Source: JBGPOS01 sp041488155 (lineage in GTDB: Bacteria > Chloroflexota > Dehalococcoidia > Tepidiformales > Tepidiformaceae). Taken from it: a stretch of DNA of 30,241 bases. Position 1 is the first letter of the stretch. Each line of letters starts with the position of its first letter. Made by a program: the position numbers and the translations under genes. The notes beneath the pieces were generated by a model, which was not told the origin of the DNA, did not search any database, and saw only the letters and a program-made list of their open reading frames with translations. Where the stretch lies: contig JBGPOS010000049.1 of assembly GCA_041488155.1 (NCBI GenBank), positions 1 through 30,241 of the forward strand, read 5' to 3'. This document shows positions 13,797 to 21,265 of the stretch, one piece after another.

Positions 13797-15542
13797 TCAG
13801 GACGAAAGGGCGCCGCCGCAATTCGAGCAGAAACGCATCCCGGGGACGTTCGACTGGCCACAGTTCGCACAGCTAGCTGGGAGCGGATTGCCGCAGAAGA
13901 GGCAGAAGTGGGTGCTGGCGGGGTTGTTGGCCGCACCGCAGTACGAACATCCTGGGGCCAGCAAGGCAGGTGCCACGGCAGGGGTGAGGCGTCCTTCGCG
14001 GCGGTAAACGAGGTAGATGAGAGCGAGCGTCAGCACGCCCACGGCCGCGCCGCCGGCGATCCAGAAGGGGCTGCCTCCGCTGTCTTCTTTGAGATCGTCA
14101 GGGTTCAAGACTTCGGGTGGGGCGGGGGCGGCGGGGACCTTGACTGCGCCCTGGAGGCCGGTCGAGAGGCCCTGGACATCGTCGGCGGCGAAGTAACTAC
14201 CGCCGCCTTTCTGGGAGATGGCCTTGAGCTGGGCGTCGGCGACCGTGCCGCCGACCTGGAGGCCGATCGTGCTGACTTTGATTTCGCCTCCTGACTGCTG
14301 GAAGTCGAATCGGATGCCGGAGAGCTCCTGTTGGGCGGGCCGAAGGACGTAACGCTCGCCGGGAGTGAGGACGGGAAGGCGGTTGGTTGGCTTGCTCCCC
14401 GGGATGCGAGAGTTGTGGCCGTTTTCGGCGGAAGTCTCGGGCTTCCCGGCGCAAGACTCTTCGCCATCGGAGACGACTACGATGTCGCCGGCCTGCCCGT
14501 TCTTGGCGGCGTCCTTCTTCATATGGTCGACAGCGACGTCGATCGATTTAGCGAGGGGCGTGCCGTTCGTCGGCTCCGCGATATCAACGTGGACGATGAG
14601 CGACTGGTGATTGGTCGTGAACTCGTGCCACTCGATGCCGTTGCAGTCTGAATAAATGATAAGGCCGACTTCGAGGGTCGGTGGCAGCTTGCTTTTGAGG
14701 AAGGCTTTCACGGACTGCTTGGCAGCCTGCATGCGGGTCTGGCCACTCGGGAGAGCGCGGCTCATGCTTCCCGAGGCATCGAGGATGAGTATCACCGAGC
14801 CGGTGATCTTGGACTTGTCGGCGGGTCCGGCTGTAGATGCCCCTTCGCAGGGGCTGGCCTTCTTGAACGCCTCCCAGGCATCGCCGGCGAAGAGGGTCCG
14901 CGGCATGAAGGCTTCGTAGGAGCTGGCCTCGGCCTCCTTGCCCGGGTCAGAGCCTTCCTCATAGCTCTTGAGGCCGCCCTCGCGCATCTGCTTGATGTGG
15001 ACGAGCTCGTGAATGATCGTGTCGGCGAGTCCATAGGGGGTCGGGCTGTTCTTCAGAGTGGGATCGGCGGCGCCGGAGTTGCCGAAGTTGATCGCGTTGG
15101 GGTTGGCGACGCCCCCCTTGACCCCGGAAGGGAGGGCGCTGGCGAGTTTGAACTGGAGGTTGGGGTCGTTGAGAAAGCTGAGCAGCTTGACACGATCGGA
15201 GAAGGATGGACGCGTTATGCGGAGGTTGGTCTTGCCGGAGATGGCGGCCGTTTCGAGCCAATCGTGCTGGGCGAGGCTGAACTTGAGCGCCGCCACGACG
15301 GCGGGGAGTTCTGGGAACCGCTTGACGAGATCTTCGTCGAGATCGATTTGAGCACAGGCCTGGGGGTTGTCCTGGAAGTACTTGGCGGCAGCCTGACCCT
15401 GGGCGGCCGCTCCGCCTTCGACGGCGGCCAGGGGCGGGCCAGCGCTGCCCACGGCGCTAAAGCCCACGGTCAACATCTTGACGAGGATGAAGCCGCCGAG
15501 GGTGGTGATAAAGACGAGGGTAGCGAAGCCGGGGAGGGTCAC
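13797..15542 (-). CDS. Two-TM protein with zincin (HELVH) motif, VWA domain and C-terminal zinc ribbons
   Basis: 581 residues if started at GTG 15542. Order: membrane segment at about 5-25; an extracytoplasmic region with HELVH at 178-182, the metal-ligand pattern of zincin metalloproteases, followed by acidic residues (EAEASSYE, 203-210) that could hold the third ligand; a VWA domain at about 248-470 with a complete metal site (Asp255-x-Ser257-x-Ser259, Thr328, Asp359); a second membrane segment at 493-513; and a cytosolic tail with four CxxC pairs (532-535, 547-550, 558-561, 572-575) forming a double zinc ribbon. I know VWA plus zinc-ribbon and zincin domains separately but not this combination. 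The frame is open to 15947 but a TATACT box at 15572-15577 supports the later start; GTG has no clear ribosome site, so ATG at codon 23 is an alternative. Function unknown; protease activity is inference. Confidence 0.85.
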   Translation of the reverse strand: MTLPGFATLVFITTLGGFILVKMLTVGFSAVGSAGPPLAAVEGGAAAQGQAAAKYFQDNPQACAQIDLDEDLVKRFPELPAVVAALKFSLAQHDWLETAAISGKTNLRITRPSFSDRVKLLSFLNDPNLQFKLASALPSGVKGGVANPNAINFGNSGAADPTLKNSPTPYGLADTIIHELVHIKQMREGGLKSYEEGSDPGKEAEASSYEAFMPRTLFAGDAWEAFKKASPCEGASTAGPADKSKITGSVILILDASGSMSRALPSGQTRMQAAKQSVKAFLKSKLPPTLEVGLIIYSDCNGIEWHEFTTNHQSLIVHVDIAEPTNGTPLAKSIDVAVDHMKKDAAKNGQAGDIVVVSDGEESCAGKPETSAENGHNSRIPGSKPTNRLPVLTPGERYVLRPAQQELSGIRFDFQQSGGEIKVSTIGLQVGGTVADAQLKAISQKGGGSYFAADDVQGLSTGLQGAVKVPAAPAPPEVLNPDDLKEDSGGSPFWIAGGAAVGVLTLALIYLVYRREGRLTPAVAPALLAPGCSYCGAANNPASTHFCLFCGNPLPASCANCGQSNVPGMRFCSNCGGALSS

Positions 15543-15571
15543 TATGCAGTCGCCCGGGGGAGTTTGATGGG

Positions 15572-15577
15572 AGTATA
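15572..15577 (-). promoter_or_regulatory. -10-like box TATACT for the zincin/VWA gene
   Basis: TATACT on the minus strand, five of six consensus positions, 29 bases before GTG 15542. No clear -35. It is the main argument for rejecting the longer open frame, which would begin upstream of the promoter. Confidence 0.4.
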
Positions 15578-15642
15578 GCTTCTCCGGCGAGGGAGAGCCT
15601 GACTCGCTTCCGTGTTGTTCGGAAGCCACTGGGCCCCGCCTG

Positions 15643-15648
15643 TATGCT
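15643..15648 (+). promoter_or_regulatory. -10-like box TATGCT for the polysaccharide deacetylase
   Basis: TATGCT lies 27 bases before ATG 15676, with the GGGGGAG ribosome site at 15666-15672 between them. The spacing equals that of both acyl-CoA dehydrogenase promoters. No good -35 box; TTCGGA at 15618-15623 would need a 19-base spacer. Confidence 0.35.
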
Positions 15649-15675
15649 GCGAGCACCAGGCACCTAGGGGGAGCG

Positions 15676-16584
15676 ATGACTTCGGGCAGTGCGCCAGAGA
15701 CGCGGCCGTGGGAGTGGCCGGAGGAACAGTGGCGGTCGATCGTCGGCCATGTCCGGGCGGGGAGATCGCTGAAGCCGAGCGAGTGGAAGGATGGCACGCG
15801 GGTCGCGGTGGCGCTGTCGTTCGACAGCGACCACGAGACAATCCCTTTGCGTGACAACGAGCGATCACCGGGTAAGCTTTCGCAGGGGGAGTACGGGGCG
15901 CGGCGCGGGGTGCCGCGCATTCTCGATCTGCTGCGCCGCCACGACATCTCGGCGACCTTCTTCGTACCGGCGGTCGTGGCGCAGCTCTACCCGGATGAAC
16001 AACGAAGGGTAGCGGGGGCCGGCCACGAGGTCGCTATCCACGGATGGATCCACGAGCGCAACAGCGTGCTTTCGTACGAAGTGGAACGGGACCTCCAGCT
16101 GCGCGCAGCGGAGACCCTGGAGCGGATCACAGGCGTTCGGCCAGTGGGGGTGCGGACGCCATCGTGGGATTTCAGCCCGCACACGCTGCGGATCACGCGG
16201 GAGATGGGACTGGTGTACGACTCGTCGCTGATGGCCGACGACGACCCCTATGAACTATTGGAGGATGGCACGCCGACCGGAGTGGTCGAACTTCCGCCGG
16301 AGTGGATCCGGGACGACTTCGTCTACTTCAACATGGACCGCTTCCTGGGGTTGCGGCCTTACACCCCGCCATCTTCGGTCCTTGAGGTGTTCAAGGGAGA
16401 GTTCGACGGCGCGTACGAGGAGGGAGGCCTGTTCGTCTTGACGATGCACCCCCACGTCATCGGGCACCGGTCGCGGATCCGTCTGCTGGAGGAGCTGGTG
16501 GAGTACATCAAGGGACACGACGGGGTTTGGTTCGCGAGCCATGCCGAAATTGCCCGCTACTGTGTGAGGGTCGCCAGGCTCTGA
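15676..16584 (+). CDS. Polysaccharide deacetylase (NodB-like), PgdA/allantoinase-type
   Basis: 302 residues of the carbohydrate esterase 4 fold. Motif 1 is SFDSDHE (Asp50, Asp52, His53) and motif 2 is HGWIHE, giving the zinc ligands His122 and His126. Later motifs include RTPSWDFSP (motif 3) and a late histidine in LTMHPH (motif 5). The HGWIHE form places it with the Helicobacter PgdA / puuE-like subgroup that acts on peptidoglycan N-acetyl groups or small amides, not the chitin deacetylases. No signal peptide is visible, so the protein appears cytosolic, which argues for a small-molecule amide or a precursor as substrate. ATG 15676 follows GGGGGAG. It is divergent from the zincin/VWA gene and shares the 133-base promoter region with it. 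Confidence 0.92.
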   Translation: MTSGSAPETRPWEWPEEQWRSIVGHVRAGRSLKPSEWKDGTRVAVALSFDSDHETIPLRDNERSPGKLSQGEYGARRGVPRILDLLRRHDISATFFVPAVVAQLYPDEQRRVAGAGHEVAIHGWIHERNSVLSYEVERDLQLRAAETLERITGVRPVGVRTPSWDFSPHTLRITREMGLVYDSSLMADDDPYELLEDGTPTGVVELPPEWIRDDFVYFNMDRFLGLRPYTPPSSVLEVFKGEFDGAYEEGGLFVLTMHPHVIGHRSRIRLLEELVEYIKGHDGVWFASHAEIARYCVRVARL

Positions 16585-16596
16585 ACCCTGAGGGAT

Positions 16597-16620
16597 CGGA
16601 CGCCGTTTGACGGCGGTCCG
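16597..16620. terminator. Hairpin between convergent genes, possible two-way terminator
   Basis: CGGACGCCGT (16597-16606) pairs with ACGGCGGTCCG (16610-16620), with one bulged G and a three-base loop. It lies 13 bases after the deacetylase stop and 1 base before the end of the convergent M20 peptidase gene. A proper U-tract is missing on either strand, so termination is plausible but unproven. Confidence 0.5.
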
Positions 16621-16621
16621 T

Positions 16622-17941
16622 TCACTCCTTCGCGCACATCCGGCGGGTGAGCTCGTAGACCATCTGGCAGTTGAGCTTGAAGCTTTCGACGCTGACGCGT
16701 TCGTTGTGGCCGTGGACGCCCTTGATGAGCTCGGGGGCGTTGAGCCCGCCGGAGAATCCGTAGCTCACCTGACCGAGGTTGCGGAGTTCGCTGCTGTCTG
16801 TGAATCCGACGCCCATTCCAGGGACGACGACGGCATCTTCGATGAAGTCATGGATGACTTCTTCCATGGTGCGGAAAAGCTCGGTGTTGATCGTGTTCGC
16901 GTCGGAGGAACGGACGTGGACGCGCTCAATGTGGACCTTCGGGTCATCGATGACTGCTTCGAGTTCAGCCTGAAAGGCGTCGGGATTGACCCCAGGAAGG
17001 AGGCGGATGTCGAGGGTGGCCTCGGCGCTCGCGGGGATGACGTTGTGCTTGATGCCAGAGCTGGAGGTGGTGGCGCTGATGGTGTTGGTGAGCATGGCCC
17101 AGATGCGAGGATCGGTGGTGGCGGCGAGGCGTAGCCCATCGGCCGTTGGCTCCCCTTTGTAGATGCCGGCGTGCGATAGACGCGCGAAGTATTCGCTGAG
17201 CACGGGTGGCACGCTGAGTGGTCTCTCCCAGGTCTGGATGCGGTAGAGGGCGCGGACGAGGCGGTCGAGGGCGTTGTCGTCGTGGGGCATCGAGCCGTGA
17301 CCGGGGCGGCCTTCAGCGACGAGTCGCAGCCAGAGCGGGCCCTTCTCTGAGACGCCGATGCTGTAAACCGGCCGCTCGACGCCGAACAATTCTGTGGTGC
17401 CGCCGCCACCTTCGTTGATGACGTATTCAGCATCGAGGGTCTGGGGATACTCGCGCACGATGAAGCGCATGCCGAACTCGCTCCCGGCTTCTTCATCGGC
17501 CTGGGCGAAGAAGACGACGTCGCGGGCGAGGGGGATGGCGAGCCGCTTAAGGGTGAGGAAGGTCATGAGCTGGGCGACGCCGAGGCCCTTCATGTCGAGG
17601 GCGCCCCGTCCCCAGATGTGGCCGTCCTTGATCAGGCCCCCAAACGGGTCTTCGTCCCAGTAGTCGCGTTCTACCGGCACGACATCGGTGTGGTTCAGGA
17701 GCATGAAGGGCCGTTTGGAGCCGTCTCCGGGGAGGACGGCGCGGAGGGAGACCCTGTCGTTCCCGGCGTCGTAGAGGGTGTACTCGATGCTCTCACGCCG
17801 GAGGAGCTCGCCAAGGAAGTCGCAGGCGGCGCGTTCACGGCCCGGCGGGTTGGAGGTGTCGATGCGGATGAAGCGGCAGAGGGTGTCCACCGCTTCTTCG
17901 GAGAGGCTGTCCCAGTCGGGGAGCGGGGTTGCGGCGGCCAT
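16622..17941 (-). CDS. M20-family metallopeptidase (ArgE/DapE/CPG2 type)
   Basis: 439 residues, a two-zinc exopeptidase or deacylase. The metal ligands are His84 (NHTDVVP), bridging Asp116 (RGALDMKG), Glu151 in DEEAGS, Glu177 (INEGGGG) and the late His in VHGHNERV; Glu150 is the general base. A dimerisation domain lies between about residues 195 and 320 with the GRPGHGSMPH stretch that contributes a substrate-binding histidine. Typical substrates are N-acyl amino acids or short peptides; the sequence does not single one out. No signal peptide, so cytosolic. ATG 17941 has a TAACAT box 8 bases upstream and no ribosome site, suggesting a leaderless transcript. Confidence 0.95.
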   Translation of the reverse strand: MAAATPLPDWDSLSEEAVDTLCRFIRIDTSNPPGRERAACDFLGELLRRESIEYTLYDAGNDRVSLRAVLPGDGSKRPFMLLNHTDVVPVERDYWDEDPFGGLIKDGHIWGRGALDMKGLGVAQLMTFLTLKRLAIPLARDVVFFAQADEEAGSEFGMRFIVREYPQTLDAEYVINEGGGGTTELFGVERPVYSIGVSEKGPLWLRLVAEGRPGHGSMPHDDNALDRLVRALYRIQTWERPLSVPPVLSEYFARLSHAGIYKGEPTADGLRLAATTDPRIWAMLTNTISATTSSSGIKHNVIPASAEATLDIRLLPGVNPDAFQAELEAVIDDPKVHIERVHVRSSDANTINTELFRTMEEVIHDFIEDAVVVPGMGVGFTDSSELRNLGQVSYGFSGGLNAPELIKGVHGHNERVSVESFKLNCQMVYELTRRMCAKE

Positions 17942-17949
17942 GGCGGCGG

Positions 17950-17955
17950 ATGTTA
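17950..17955 (-). promoter_or_regulatory. Possible leaderless -10 box TAACAT for the M20 peptidase
   Basis: TAACAT on the minus strand (4/6 match) ends 8 bases before ATG 17941. There is no ribosome site in between, so transcription would begin at about the start codon. No -35 box recognised. Confidence 0.35.
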
Positions 17956-18172
17956 CGCGGATGACGCGTTGGCGGCGATGGAGGAGGCGTTGCAGTCTGC
18001 GGAAGGGCCGTGTTGGGAGAACCGGAGGAGTCCGGCTGGAGTGCGAGCCTGTTATGTCTCGTCGGCAAAGATTGTGCTGTTGGCGGTGCTACCTTCGCGG
18101 GTCGCGAGCGATGGGGCCGGTTGCCGGAGTCGCGCGCTACGGATCCACGGTCGGCCGGTCGATGTTCCCCAG

Positions 18173-18197
18173 TAGGGAGCCGGACACCGGAGCCCTA
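18173..18197 (+). promoter_or_regulatory. Symmetric hairpin in the leader of the GGDEF-EAL gene
   Basis: Arms TAGGG (18173-18177) and CCCTA (18193-18197) enclose AG/AG, then CCGG (18180-18183) and CCGG (18187-18190) around the loop ACA. The two AG pairs face each other as tandem A-G/G-A mismatches, a stable RNA arrangement. It ends 10 bases before ATG 18208 and could affect translation of the cyclic-di-GMP gene. The rest of the 266-base divergent region 17942-18207 holds no gene that I can support. Confidence 0.35.
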
Positions 18198-18207
18198 TCG
18201 AGTGCGG

Positions 18208-20946
18208 ATGCACAGCCCTCCAGGACTCCTTTTGATGTTTGGACCACGGCGAATTCCGATCGCGGCACTCGGCCTGGCGTTCGCGGGCCTGGCGGCGATC
18301 GACGTGGCCTGGGACACCGGCCGACTCCCCGGCGTCGAGAGCATTGCGGCGAACGGCGATCCGTCCGTGGTCGTCTGGGCTCTCCTCGCTATCGCCTCCT
18401 GCATCTTTGCTGCCGGGCGTTCTTCGGGGCATCGCCGGGCAGGCTGGTTGCTTCTTGGGGGTGGTCTGACGGCCTGGGGTCTTGGTCAAGTTCCCGCGGC
18501 GGACACGGCGCTCCCGTTCGCGCACCACGCGGGCCTCATCGCCCGCGTTGCGATGCTGCTACCAGGCATTGCCCTCCTCGGCCGCATCAACGGCAAGATG
18601 CGGCTACTTGTGATGCTCGACGTGTTGGCGCTCACCACAGCCGTTGCGGCGGCCGAGTGGCACAACCTTACGAACGATGGGCTTGGGCCGGGCGAGTTGC
18701 TACTGCCTGGCCTCGAGGTGGTTGGCTCGCTCGCCGTCCTAGCGGCGCTGGCCTACGTCCTCCGCGTCGCCTGGAGTTCACGGGCGGGCACCGTGGTCGG
18801 ATTTGTCGGGCTTGGCCTGTTCGTGGTCCTGTTGTCGGATTTCACAAAGTCTGCCAACGACCCGGCTGACATTCGCGTACCCGAGACCTTCGCCCACCTG
18901 GGCTGGTGGGTGGGCCTGTCGATGGTCGCGTTGGGCGCAGTCCTGCAGGCGCGGTGGCGCACCACGTCGTTGCTCGACTACTCGCCGCAGTCCGCAGGGA
19001 TCGCTGCGAGAGTATGGCAGCTGCTCCTGCCGGCGTCGCTAGTCCCCGCGCTGTTTGGGCTAGTTGTGAGCGTCGGTCCGACCGGCCGCTCGAATGATGT
19101 CACCTTCGTCGCCATGACCGGGGCTGCGGTGGCCTTCGTGTTGCTTCGCCAGTCCTACACCATTTGGAATGACACTGCACTCAATCGCCGGCTAAGAGAG
19201 GTTCGAGATGGGCTCGAGTCCCGCGTCGAGGAGCGCACGCGCGAAGCCCTGGGTGCGGCACAGCGGTTCAAATCTCTAACGGAATCAGCTCCGGACGGCA
19301 TCCTCACCTGTGATGCCCACGCTATGGTGCTCTCTCTCAATCCGGCCGGGTGCCGGATGCTGGGAATTGCCGCCGGGGATCTCATCGGGCGCCACGTGCT
19401 AGAAATCGTAGCGCCGGGGTCGCTGGCCGCCGTGGAACAGGTGATGTCTCGGGCCGCGGCGAACCCGGGCGCGGTGGTCGACCTTCCGGTGGAGGCGCAT
19501 GTGGTGCGATCCGACGGGGAAGAGTTGCCAGCCGAAGCGTCCCTCCTTTCGTGGGAGGACGGCGGCGAACGATACTTTGGCGCGATTTTTCGGGATGTCA
19601 CCGACCGCAAGCGCCACGAAGCAGAGCTGAAGAGGCTCGCCGAAATTGACGACCTTACTGACCTCTTTAACCAGCGGCGATTCGAGTTCGAACTTGAAAT
19701 GGCTCTTAAGAAGCCTCGACTTATCGGGGCGTTGCTCTTCATTGATATCGACTTCTTCAAAGGCGTGAACGACAGCTTCGGCCATCGCGTAGGCGACGAG
19801 CTCCTCGCGAGCGTGGCAGCCCTGCTTCGTCGCGAGCTCCCGGCAAACGCAATCATCGGACGTCGGAGCGGCGACGAATTCTCGGTCCTGCTTCCCCGGG
19901 TGGAGGGCCCGGCGGCGCACGCGGTCGCCGAGCGACTGGTTGAAGCGATCCGAGGACATAGCCTGGAAGCTCACGGCCAACGTATCGGTGTAACGGCCAG
20001 CATTGGCGTCGCGCTCTTTCCCCTTCACGCACAGGACTCCGTCACCCTCCTCGTCCGTGCGGACCAGGCGATGTATCGCGCCAAAGAGCGCCGCGACCGC
20101 GCCTCCGTCTTTGACTGGGGCGAAAACGACGAGGCAGGCCTCCCGCTCAGGCGTCCCTGGGAACAGCGCATCCGCGACGCCCTGGAAGTTGATGGATTCG
20201 TGTTCGAGTTCCAACCCATCAGCGACTTTGACGGCCATGTACTCCAATGGGAGGCGCTCATCCGTCTTGTCGATGAGAACGGTGAGCTTATAGCGCCCGG
20301 CAACTTCATCGAGGCTGCCGAACGCTCGGGCCTGATCCACGACATCGACCGTTGGGTGGTGGGTAACGCGGTCGACGTCATCGCTCGCCGCCGGAACATG
20401 GGGGAGGAGGTGACTCTCGAGGTGAACCTCGGCGCCGCCGCTCTGAACGATCGGGCGCTGCTGCCGTTCATCCGGGCGGAACTCGATCGCAGCGCGATCG
20501 ACCCCCGCCAGCTGATTTTCGAGATCACGGAGACGGCCGCGATCGCCGACCTGGACGCGGCTCGTGAATTCATCATAGATCTGAAGCGCCTGGGCTGCCG
20601 ATTTGCGCTCGATGACTTCGGGGCGGGCTTCTCATCGCTCTCCGCTCTTCGCCGGCTACCGGTGGATTACCTGAAGATCGACGGGAGCTTCATCAGGAAT
20701 CTGGCGGAGGACCCCATCAACCAGGCCCTGGTCCGCAGCATCGTGCAGATGGCCCGCGCCCTGAAGAAACAGACGATCGCGGAGTTCGTGACAAGCGCCG
20801 AGACTCTAGCCATCCTTCGTGGGCTTGGAGTCAACCTCGTGCAGGGGTATTACGTGGGCATGCCCCGGGTCTGGCCGGAAGACGTGGCCGCGGAACCGTT
20901 GATGGTCAGCACCGCCGGGCTGAAACGCCGCACCCGCGCCGCCTAG
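18208..20946 (+). CDS. Membrane PAS-GGDEF-EAL cyclic-di-GMP synthase/phosphodiesterase
   Basis: 912 residues. About ten membrane segments fill residues 10-320, then a short coiled linker (325-350), a PAS domain (about 352-475), a GGDEF domain and an EAL domain. The GGDEF signature is SGDEF (554-558) with metal-binding Asp513 (IDIDFFK) intact; S for the first G occurs in active cyclases. No RxxD product-inhibition site stands five residues ahead. The EAL domain keeps EALIR (Glu682), VNLG, EITET, DDFGAG (Asp802, Asp803), LKIDG and QGYYVG (Gln879), but AEFVT has Thr where Glu is usual. Both activities look possible. The sensory membrane part matches no domain I can name. Start is uncertain: ATG 18208 is used; ATG 18235 with AGGA 9 bases upstream is equally good; the frame is open from 18010. 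Confidence 0.93.
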   Translation: MHSPPGLLLMFGPRRIPIAALGLAFAGLAAIDVAWDTGRLPGVESIAANGDPSVVVWALLAIASCIFAAGRSSGHRRAGWLLLGGGLTAWGLGQVPAADTALPFAHHAGLIARVAMLLPGIALLGRINGKMRLLVMLDVLALTTAVAAAEWHNLTNDGLGPGELLLPGLEVVGSLAVLAALAYVLRVAWSSRAGTVVGFVGLGLFVVLLSDFTKSANDPADIRVPETFAHLGWWVGLSMVALGAVLQARWRTTSLLDYSPQSAGIAARVWQLLLPASLVPALFGLVVSVGPTGRSNDVTFVAMTGAAVAFVLLRQSYTIWNDTALNRRLREVRDGLESRVEERTREALGAAQRFKSLTESAPDGILTCDAHAMVLSLNPAGCRMLGIAAGDLIGRHVLEIVAPGSLAAVEQVMSRAAANPGAVVDLPVEAHVVRSDGEELPAEASLLSWEDGGERYFGAIFRDVTDRKRHEAELKRLAEIDDLTDLFNQRRFEFELEMALKKPRLIGALLFIDIDFFKGVNDSFGHRVGDELLASVAALLRRELPANAIIGRRSGDEFSVLLPRVEGPAAHAVAERLVEAIRGHSLEAHGQRIGVTASIGVALFPLHAQDSVTLLVRADQAMYRAKERRDRASVFDWGENDEAGLPLRRPWEQRIRDALEVDGFVFEFQPISDFDGHVLQWEALIRLVDENGELIAPGNFIEAAERSGLIHDIDRWVVGNAVDVIARRRNMGEEVTLEVNLGAAALNDRALLPFIRAELDRSAIDPRQLIFEITETAAIADLDAAREFIIDLKRLGCRFALDDFGAGFSSLSALRRLPVDYLKIDGSFIRNLAEDPINQALVRSIVQMARALKKQTIAEFVTSAETLAILRGLGVNLVQGYYVGMPRVWPEDVAAEPLMVSTAGLKRRTRAA

Positions 20947-20963
20947 CGCCCGGCGACTGGCAA

Positions 20964-20983
20964 GGGAGCCACGGCTTGCTCCC
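20964..20983 (+). terminator. Weak hairpin after the GGDEF-EAL gene
   Basis: GGGAGC (20964-20969) and GCTCCC (20978-20983) form a 6-base stem with an 8-base loop, 18 bases after the stop codon. No T-run follows, so it is at best a weak terminator. Confidence 0.3.
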
Positions 20984-20999
20984 GGCAAGCACGCTTCTC

Positions 21000-21126
21000 T
21001 GAGACATCGAGGGGGCGCCAAGACGAGATCCTTGATGCGGCGGCGGAGTCACTGATTGATCGCGGTTGTAAGAGCACATGCTCGAACCTTCCGCAGGATG
21101 TCGGGGACTTCCTCGTTTACCAGTGA
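21000..21126 (+). pseudogene. Probable remnant of a TetR/AcrR regulator N-terminus
   Basis: In the frame with codons at 21001, 21016 and so on, the bases read a short protein with RQDEILDAAAESLIDRGC, very close to the first two helices of TetR-family repressors (consensus like R-E-I-L-D-A-A-x-x-L-F-x-x-R-G-Y). It goes on with an imperfect DVG...LVYQ, reminiscent of the DNA-reading helix, and stops with TGA at 21124-21126. No ATG or GTG with a ribosome site precedes it and no ligand-binding domain follows. I read it as the decayed 5' end of a repressor gene. The match is by eye; a chance likeness over 20 residues cannot be excluded. Confidence 0.4.
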
Positions 21127-21265
21127 ACGGCGGCGGTCCTTGAGCGATCCTCGCTTGTGAGAGCGAATGGCTGCGCTCTCTGCTTCCACGCGAAGACCGA
21201 GCGCCGGCAAGTGGGCAACTGTTCGGAATGCGAGTTGGGACCGACGCCTTTAGACGGGGATCTCT

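Larger units (their letters stand above)
20947..21265. other. 319-base stretch without an intact gene
   Basis: It separates the GGDEF-EAL gene from the end of the VWA gene on the other strand. It holds a hairpin just after the GGDEF stop and a frame reading like the first helices of a TetR regulator (see separate entries). I find no complete gene, no RNA gene and no clear promoter. Confidence 0.6.

Noticed and set aside
15543..15947. N-terminal extension of the zincin/VWA protein to 15947
   Set aside because: It overlaps the divergent deacetylase gene and crosses the TATACT box; composition is not protein-like.
17618..18175. Plus-strand frame running past the M20 start, with ALAAMEEALQSAEGP
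   Set aside because: The end portion beyond 17941 looks briefly protein-like, but most of the frame is antisense to the M20 peptidase and it has no start signal of its own in the free part.
17942..18207. Possible cyclic-di-GMP riboswitch or replication origin in the divergent region before the GGDEF gene
   Set aside because: No match to riboswitch cores that I recall and no DnaA boxes of the TTATCCACA type; only the hairpin at 18173-18197 stands out.
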